Shown one piece after another: positions 13,529 through 19,444 of a stretch of DNA of 19,444 nt (position 1 is its first letter; every line of letters begins with the position of its first letter). Source of the DNA: Metarhizobium sp039808465 (GTDB lineage Bacteria > Pseudomonadota > Alphaproteobacteria > Rhizobiales > Rhizobiaceae); contig JBDHTA010000070.1 in NCBI GenBank assembly GCA_039808465.1, forward strand, positions 1 to 19,444, in the 5' to 3' direction. The translations under genes and the position numbers were made by a program. Below the pieces are notes generated by a model, which did not search any database, was not told the DNA's origin, and worked only from the letters and a program-made list of their open reading frames with translations.

Positions 13529-13539
13529 GACTCGCAACC

Positions 13540-14460
13540 TCAGCCCCGCGCCCGCCGGACATAGGGCAGGACGCGCCCGTCGAGAACGATCAGCCCCGCG
13601 CCGATCAGCGCCATGCCCGCGATATCCTCCGTCCCCAGCCTTTCCCCGAGAAACAGGGCGCCGAGCAGGATCGCGCCCGGCGGCACCAGCAGGGTGACCA
13701 GCGACGTGTTGGTCGCGCCCGCCACGCTCATGATGCGGAAGAAAAGGATATAGGCAAAAGCAGTCGACAGCAGCGCCAGCCCGAGTACCGCCAGAACGAC
13801 CTCGAAAGACGGCATCGGCAGCAGCCACGGATGATCGGCAAGCAAGGCCACCGGCAAGGTGATCAGGGACGACGCGGTCAGCTGCCCCGCCGCCGTAACG
13901 GGAGGCGGAACATCGCGAAAACGCTTGCCGTAGGTCGTGGCAAATCCATAGGACATCGCCGCCAGCACCGGCAGGGCGAGCGCCCAGAAGGGAATATCCG
14001 ACTTCGCGAAGGCGCCGGGGCCGATCAGGACCACGGTGCCGAGCACGCCGAGCGCGCAGCCGCCAAGCTTCTGCGCCGACAATTTCTCATCCGTCGTCAG
14101 GCTGTTGGCGATCAGAACGGTCCAGATCGGCGTGGTGGCGTTCAGGATCGCCGCCAGCCCCGCGCCAATCTGCGTCTGGCCGGTGAACAGCAGCGCATGC
14201 GGCACCGCATTGTTCATCAGCCCGAGAACGAGGAATTGCCGCCAGCGCTGCCGCAGGCAGGCATAGAGATCGTGACGCCCGCGCAGATAGAGATGCAACG
14301 CCACCGCCGCCAGCGACAGCCGCAGGAAAACGAGCGTGAAAGGCGGAATATGCTGAACCGCGACACGGGCAAAGAAGAAGGAGCCGCCCCAGATCAATCC
14401 GAGAAGAAGAAGCAGACCCCAGGTCAGGGCGCTCATGCGAGGCGTGGTCTGAGCGGCCAT
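13540..14460 (-). CDS. EamA/DMT-superfamily transporter
   Basis: The 306-residue inner-membrane protein has about ten hydrophobic segments in two EamA repeats (about 10-140 and 150-290). Family features include GLIWGGSFFFARVA near the N-terminus, FLRLSLAA, the first-half end LNATTPIWTVLIA, and the second-half end NTSLVTLLVPPGAILLGALFLGE. Members export metabolites or amino acids by proton or exchange coupling; the substrate here is unknown. ATG 14460 is chosen because CGGAG lies about 8 nt upstream and it gives a short cytoplasmic N-terminus; an upstream ATG at 14514 would add a poorly conserved arginine-rich extension. The upstream spacer contains the inverted repeats TTGTC-N5-GACAA (14602-14616) and CTCGGGCCCGAG (14547-14558), possible regulatory sites. 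Confidence 0.9.
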   Translation of the reverse strand: MAAQTTPRMSALTWGLLLLLGLIWGGSFFFARVAVQHIPPFTLVFLRLSLAAVALHLYLRGRHDLYACLRQRWRQFLVLGLMNNAVPHALLFTGQTQIGAGLAAILNATTPIWTVLIANSLTTDEKLSAQKLGGCALGVLGTVVLIGPGAFAKSDIPFWALALPVLAAMSYGFATTYGKRFRDVPPPVTAAGQLTASSLITLPVALLADHPWLLPMPSFEVVLAVLGLALLSTAFAYILFFRIMSVAGATNTSLVTLLVPPGAILLGALFLGERLGTEDIAGMALIGAGLIVLDGRVLPYVRRARG

Positions 14461-14699
14461 GACGAAACTCCGCAAATGATGGAGAGGCAAACGCCGCCAC
14501 GCATGCGCAAGCAACGCTCCCCAACCGGCTGTCTGATTCCGAACCCCTCGGGCCCGAGACTCATGCAGTAGCGCCCGCCCCGCCCGCAGGCCACCCGATT
14601 CTTGTCACCGCGACAAACAGAACAGGCAGATCGATAACACCGGTCTTCCAGGCACCGCCCGGCCAGAACGCACCGGCCGGACCTGTCCCGTCTTCTATG

Positions 14700-14728
14700 A
14701 AAACTGCCGCCCGGAGACCGGGCGGCAG
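14700..14728 (-). terminator. Rho-independent terminator of ettA
   Basis: An 11-bp perfect stem CTGCCGCCCGG/CCGGGCGGCAG with a 3-nt loop is followed on the minus strand by TTTT (14700-14703), 13 nt past the ettA stop. Confidence 0.88.
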
Positions 14729-14741
14729 GCAGGTATTTCGA

Positions 14742-16391
<1,650 letters not shown>

Positions 16392-16431
16392 CGGGACAAT
16401 CACTCCGCACAGGGAAACTGGAATTTGCCGC

Positions 16432-16460
16432 TATGTAGGCGAAATGCGCCACGCGGGCAA
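16432..16460 (-). promoter_or_regulatory. Promoter of ettA
   Basis: On the minus strand TTGCCC (16455-16460) and TACATA (16432-16437) are separated by exactly 17 bp, giving a leader of about 35 nt before the start codon. It lies between the RNase T2 stop and ettA, so ettA has its own promoter. Confidence 0.6.
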
Positions 16461-16502
16461 TGACCAAACGTCCGCCCCGGCGCCTGCCGCCCCTTTGGCC
16501 GC

Positions 16503-17246
16503 CTATTGGAAGCCCGCCGCGTCCACCTCGCCCTCGGGGCAACCGAACTTCGTCGGCCGCGCAGCCGCCAGCCTTTCGCGCAACGGCGCCGCCGCATCCT
16601 GCGCCCCGCCCAGCCCCAGCGTCAATTCGCTGATGATGCGGCGCTTGCCATCCTTGCGGCAGCTCATCTTCACGCGCTCGCCCGCGCCCGGCCCGAAAGC
16701 CTCATCGAACGCGGCCTTGATCCGCGCTTCGTCCAGCGTCTTGCCGATACTGGACGCGAACAATGCCCCGACCGCCGAGCCGTTCAACTCCTCCAGCAGC
16801 CGCAGCGAAAGCCCGAAATAACCGGCCTGATCCAATCCCGAGCAACTGCCATGCTTGATCCATTCATGCCGGTCGAGCGACGATTGCGCGCCGGGCATGA
16901 GTTCGGAAAGCTTCGCGGCAAGCGCCGGTTCCAGTTGCACCGGCGGCAGGCGCGCCCATTCCCGCGCCTTGTCCAGCACCTTCACCGTATCGGCCACCCC
17001 GCAATAGCTCTGCCGCACCTTCCACAATCCATGCAGGGAAAACCGGGAGGCGTCGGCGCGCTCGGCCGTTTGCGACGCGCATTCCGGCACGCGCTTCCTG
17101 CCCTCGCAGAAGGCGGGCTGCCAGCTTGCCGCCAGAATGAATTCCGTCTTTCCCCTGGCGGACACCTTGTCGCCGTCCGCGGCCCGGACTGGCATGAAAC
17201 CGTGACAAAGAAGGAAAACGAGCGTGAAGAGCAATCGGAACGGCAT
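16503..17246 (-). CDS. Ribonuclease T2 family protein, secreted
   Basis: RNase T2 enzymes are base-unspecific endoribonucleases that cleave RNA through 2',3'-cyclic phosphates; bacterial ones are periplasmic, like E. coli RNase I. The 247-residue protein has a signal peptide (about 1-22, ending VRA). The two catalytic segments are intact: FSLHGLW (69-75) with His72, and HEWIKHGSC (127-135) with His127, Glu128, Lys131 and His132. Paired cysteines (C47, C56, C82, C135, C196, C236) suggest disulfides and thus export. The Shine-Dalgarno sequence is weak. The gene lies upstream of ettA but is separated by a promoter. It would supply nucleotides from external RNA or act in stress; the role is not shown by the sequence. 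Confidence 0.93.
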   Translation of the reverse strand: MPFRLLFTLVFLLCHGFMPVRAADGDKVSARGKTEFILAASWQPAFCEGRKRVPECASQTAERADASRFSLHGLWKVRQSYCGVADTVKVLDKAREWARLPPVQLEPALAAKLSELMPGAQSSLDRHEWIKHGSCSGLDQAGYFGLSLRLLEELNGSAVGALFASSIGKTLDEARIKAAFDEAFGPGAGERVKMSCRKDGKRRIISELTLGLGGAQDAAAPLRERLAAARPTKFGCPEGEVDAAGFQ

Positions 17247-17402
17247 GGCAAACCAAGGATTGACAGAGTGAACAAAACAGGATCAAAACAACCACAGCAC
17301 GCACGGCATTGCAACTGAAATTCACCGGACGCGTGCAAAAAAACAAGGCTTGCCATGCCGGAGAAAACCGCTACTCCTGAGGGCAAGAGGAGAGGATGAG
17401 CG

Positions 17403-18353
17403 ATGTTTGCCGAAAGCGGGCAATTGCGGCGGCCGGATGGCGCATGCCTGGCGTGGCGTCATGAACCGGCGCGCGGGGAGCCGGGCGGCATTCTGCTGAT
17501 CTGTCATGGGATGGCCGAGCATTCCGGCCGTTATGCCGCTTTTGCCGGTCAAATGAGCGCGGGCGGTCTGCATGTCTATGCGCATGATCATCGCGGCCAC
17601 GGGGAAACCGTGGGGCCGGATGCGCCGCCGGGGCGCTTCGCGTTTCGCGGCGGCGCGGAGATCGTCGTGGACGATGTTCTGGCGATGCGCGGCATGGCCG
17701 CCTCCCGGCATCCGCATTTGCCCGTCCTGCTGCTCGGTCATTCCATGGGCGGGCTGGTTGCGATGAATGCCGCGCTGGCCAGGCCCGATGCCTTTGCGGG
17801 CGCGGCGGTCTGGAGCGCGAATTTTCGTCCGGGCATCGGCAGAAAAGCGGCGAAATCGATCCTGCGGCTGGAAAAAATGCTGAAAGGCTCGGATGTGCCG
17901 AGCGACATGCTGCCCCGCCTGACCTTTCAGGCATGGGCGCAATCGGTTCCCGAAGCGAAGACGCCGTTCGACTGGCTATCGCGAAATGCCGATGCGGTCG
18001 CCGCCTATATCGCCGATCCGCGTTGCGGCTTCGATGCCAGCGTGTCGCTCTGGCTCGATAGTCTCAACCTGATCGAAAGCGGGCTGGAGCTAATCGCGGC
18101 CACGCGCCTGCGCCGCGATTTTCCGTTCCATCTTGCCGCGGGCGGCGGCGATGCGGCCACACGGCAGGGCCACGATGTCATATGGCTGGCGAATCATTTG
18201 AAAAAGCACGGATTCTCGAATATCAGCCGTCATATTCATTCCGGCATGCGCCACGAAATCTGGAACGAAACCGGATCGGAGCGCGCGGTGGCGGAATTCG
18301 CGGACTGGTGCGCCCATGTCTGCGAAGCGCGGGAAGGAAGGGCGGCATCATGA
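17403..18353 (+). CDS. Alpha/beta hydrolase, lysophospholipase/monoacylglycerol lipase-like
   Basis: The 316-residue serine hydrolase has the Hydrolase_4 (PldB/monoglyceride lipase) layout. An oxyanion segment LICHGMAEHSGRY (32-44) comes first, then YAHDHRGHGET (59-69) and the nucleophile elbow LGHSMGG (111-117) with Ser114. Asp250 in GGGD and His284 in GMRHEIWNE complete the triad. Members cleave acyl esters of glycerol or lysophospholipids; the acyl substrate here is unknown. No signal peptide is seen. The start follows AGAGGAGAGGA. Its stop overlaps the next start by ATGA (18350-18353), so hydrolase and transporter are translationally coupled. It is transcribed divergently from RNase T2 across a 156-bp spacer. 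Confidence 0.92.
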   Translation: MFAESGQLRRPDGACLAWRHEPARGEPGGILLICHGMAEHSGRYAAFAGQMSAGGLHVYAHDHRGHGETVGPDAPPGRFAFRGGAEIVVDDVLAMRGMAASRHPHLPVLLLGHSMGGLVAMNAALARPDAFAGAAVWSANFRPGIGRKAAKSILRLEKMLKGSDVPSDMLPRLTFQAWAQSVPEAKTPFDWLSRNADAVAAYIADPRCGFDASVSLWLDSLNLIESGLELIAATRLRRDFPFHLAAGGGDAATRQGHDVIWLANHLKKHGFSNISRHIHSGMRHEIWNETGSERAVAEFADWCAHVCEAREGRAAS

Positions 18354-19312
18354 CAGCGCAGGCAGGCACCGACCGGCAGAGCGCATTGAGCGGCGATGTC
18401 ATGACGGGCATGCTGCTGATGTTCGCCGCCATGATGATCGCCCCGCTGCTGGACATCTTCTCCAAGCTCGCCACGGCCCATATTCCCTCCACCGGCATCG
18501 CGCTGGTGCGCTTCGTGCTGCAATCGCTGTTCATGCTGCCCGCCGTGCTGTGGCGCGGCAGCCTGACGGAAATCTCATGGCGGCAGACGGCGTTTCATGC
18601 GGTTCGCGGCGGCATGCTGGCGCTGTCGATGGTCTGTTACGTCACGGCGCTGAAATATATGGCGGTCGCCGATGCCGTCGCCATCTTCTTCGTCGAGCCG
18701 ATGATGCTGACCATCCTCAGCAGCATCTTTCTCGGCGAGGTTATCGGCTGGCGGCGGTACATGGCCTGCGCCATCGGCTTTGGCGGCGCGATGCTCATCA
18801 TCCAGCCGAGCTTCGGCGAAATCGGCGCCGTCGCGCTGCTGCCGGTCGTCACGGCCTTCTGCGTGGCGGTCTTCGCGATCATGACGCGCCTGCGCGCCCA
18901 CCGGGAAGATCCCTGGGCCATGCAGTTGCAAACCGGCATATGGGGCGGCATTTTCTGCACCATCACGCTGTCTGCCATGGGCGATGCCGAACGCATGCAT
19001 CTTTCCGCCATCGCCGCGAATGCGAACCTGCTGTGGCAGCTTCTCGCCGTCGGCCTTGCCGCCACGCTGACCGGCATCCTTTCCACCTATGCCTACCGGT
19101 CCGCGCCCGCCTCGACACTGGCGCCGATGCAATATTTCGAGATCGTTTCGGCGACGATCCTGGCATGGTACGTCTTCGGCGATTTTCCCGATGCGGTGAA
19201 ATGGCTGGGCATCGCCATCATCATGGGCTCGGGGCTCTACATCCTCTGGCGCGAGCGAAAGACCGCATCCGCGCCCGTATCGAAATCCGGCGAATTCACG
19301 CCGCCACCCTGA
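18350..19312 (+). CDS. EamA/DMT-superfamily transporter, coupled to the alpha/beta hydrolase
   Basis: The 320-residue membrane protein has ten predicted helices in two EamA repeats. It shows the subfamily that starts GMLLMFAAMMIAPLLDIFSKLA and contains ALKYMAVADAVAIFFVEPMMLTILSSIFLGE, a very typical helix 3-4 sequence of S-adenosylmethionine-uptake-like and related DMT proteins. The second-half equivalent is STYAYRSAPASTLAPMQYFEIVSATILAWYVFGD. The substrate cannot be inferred. GGAAGGAAGG precedes the start at 18350, which overlaps the hydrolase stop. The CoA transferase start lies 22 bp past its stop, so all three genes probably form one operon. It is only distantly similar to the other EamA gene in the window. 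Confidence 0.9.
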   Translation: MTAQAGTDRQSALSGDVMTGMLLMFAAMMIAPLLDIFSKLATAHIPSTGIALVRFVLQSLFMLPAVLWRGSLTEISWRQTAFHAVRGGMLALSMVCYVTALKYMAVADAVAIFFVEPMMLTILSSIFLGEVIGWRRYMACAIGFGGAMLIIQPSFGEIGAVALLPVVTAFCVAVFAIMTRLRAHREDPWAMQLQTGIWGGIFCTITLSAMGDAERMHLSAIAANANLLWQLLAVGLAATLTGILSTYAYRSAPASTLAPMQYFEIVSATILAWYVFGDFPDAVKWLGIAIIMGSGLYILWRERKTASAPVSKSGEFTPPP

Positions 19313-19334
19313 CGAACCTTCTGGAGCTTTCCGC

Positions 19335-19444
19335 ATGACAGCAGTCAACAAACCTCCGCTTTCCGGCATTCGCGTCATAGAACTTGCCCGCGTGCTTGCC
19401 GGTCCCTGGGCGGGCCAGATGCTGGCGGATATGGGCGCCGATGT
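19335..19444 (+). CDS. Family III CoA transferase (CaiB/BaiF type), partial
   Basis: Only the first 36 codons are visible. They read PLSGIRVIELARVLAGPWAG followed by QMLADMGADV, which is the strongly conserved N-terminus of family III CoA transferases such as formyl-CoA:oxalate CoA transferase and CaiB. These enzymes move CoA between organic acids; the catalytic Asp lies further in and is cut off. GGAG lies 8 nt before the ATG. It follows the hydrolase-transporter pair in the same operon, so a role in carboxylic-acid use is plausible but unproven. Confidence 0.9.
   Translation, partial: MTAVNKPPLSGIRVIELARVLAGPWAGQMLADMGAD

Larger units (their letters stand above)
12991..13539. other. Largely non-coding spacer between metF and the first EamA gene
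   Basis: The only gene I can support here is the 25-codon minus-strand ORF at 13242-13319. Other contents are the metF terminator, a short inverted repeat AGAGCC-AA-GGCTCT (13110-13123), two small GC hairpins (13186-13204 and 13209-13226) downstream of the small ORF, its promoter with a palindrome (13343-13360), an AT-rich tract (13440-13487) and a hairpin after the EamA gene (13495-13528). Confidence 0.6.

Overview
The window reads as chromosomal core DNA of an alphaproteobacterium of the order Hyphomicrobiales (Rhizobiales), most likely a Rhizobiaceae-type genome with high GC. The evidence is the alpha-type RNase P RNA, the mraZ start of the division/cell-wall (dcw) cluster next to a TerB/J-domain gene, an AmpD/AmiD-type amidase and a pyrophosphate-dependent phosphofructokinase, and an ArsR-methyltransferase regulator directly upstream of metF. 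Genus cannot be fixed from the sequence alone. I see no insertion sequence, prophage, CRISPR array, tRNA or attachment site, and no clearly broken gene apart from the two cut by the window edges.

Layout. (1) 1-3919, minus strand: a J-domain/TerB protein, an N-acetylmuramoyl-L-alanine amidase and a monomeric-sarcosine-oxidase-like flavoenzyme form a tight operon, followed by rnpB and then mraZ, which runs off the left edge. Upstream of mraZ lie four TGGG repeats at an exact 10-bp period overlapping a promoter: a textbook MraZ autoregulatory box. (2) 4138-7208, plus strand: pfp with a terminator, a degenerate LysE-like membrane protein, and a lipoprotein with a soluble lytic transglycosylase domain. 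(3) 7192-8574, minus: a membrane-anchored serine hydrolase of the beta-lactamase/6-aminohexanoate hydrolase superfamily whose 3' end overlaps the transglycosylase gene. (4) 8776-10837, plus: a GH25 lysozyme-like lipoprotein and an MltB-type lytic transglycosylase. (5) 11025-13043, plus: a 20-bp perfect palindromic operator, a SahR-like ArsR/methyltransferase regulator, metF and a strong terminator. (6) 13242-13319, minus: an easily missed 25-residue hydrophobic small protein with an ideal ribosome binding site. (7) 13540-17246, minus: an EamA-type transporter, the ABC-F translation factor EttA and a periplasmic RNase T2. (8) 17403-19444, plus: an alpha/beta hydrolase, a second EamA-type transporter coupled to it by an ATGA overlap, and the start of a family III CoA transferase.

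How the genes fit together. Five envelope/peptidoglycan enzymes (amidase, SLT lipoprotein, GH25 lipoprotein, MltB, beta-lactamase-like hydrolase) lie within about 8.5 kb beside the entry to the dcw cluster, so this is a murein-remodelling neighbourhood. The sahR-metF pair is a one-carbon/methionine module that probably senses S-adenosylhomocysteine. The right-hand operon looks like a small uptake/degradation or export unit of unknown substrate. No wholly new system is evident. The items most worth a second look are the 25-aa small membrane protein with its palindromic promoter, the inverted-orientation MraZ box, the sahR operator, and a 16-bp palindrome upstream of pfp.
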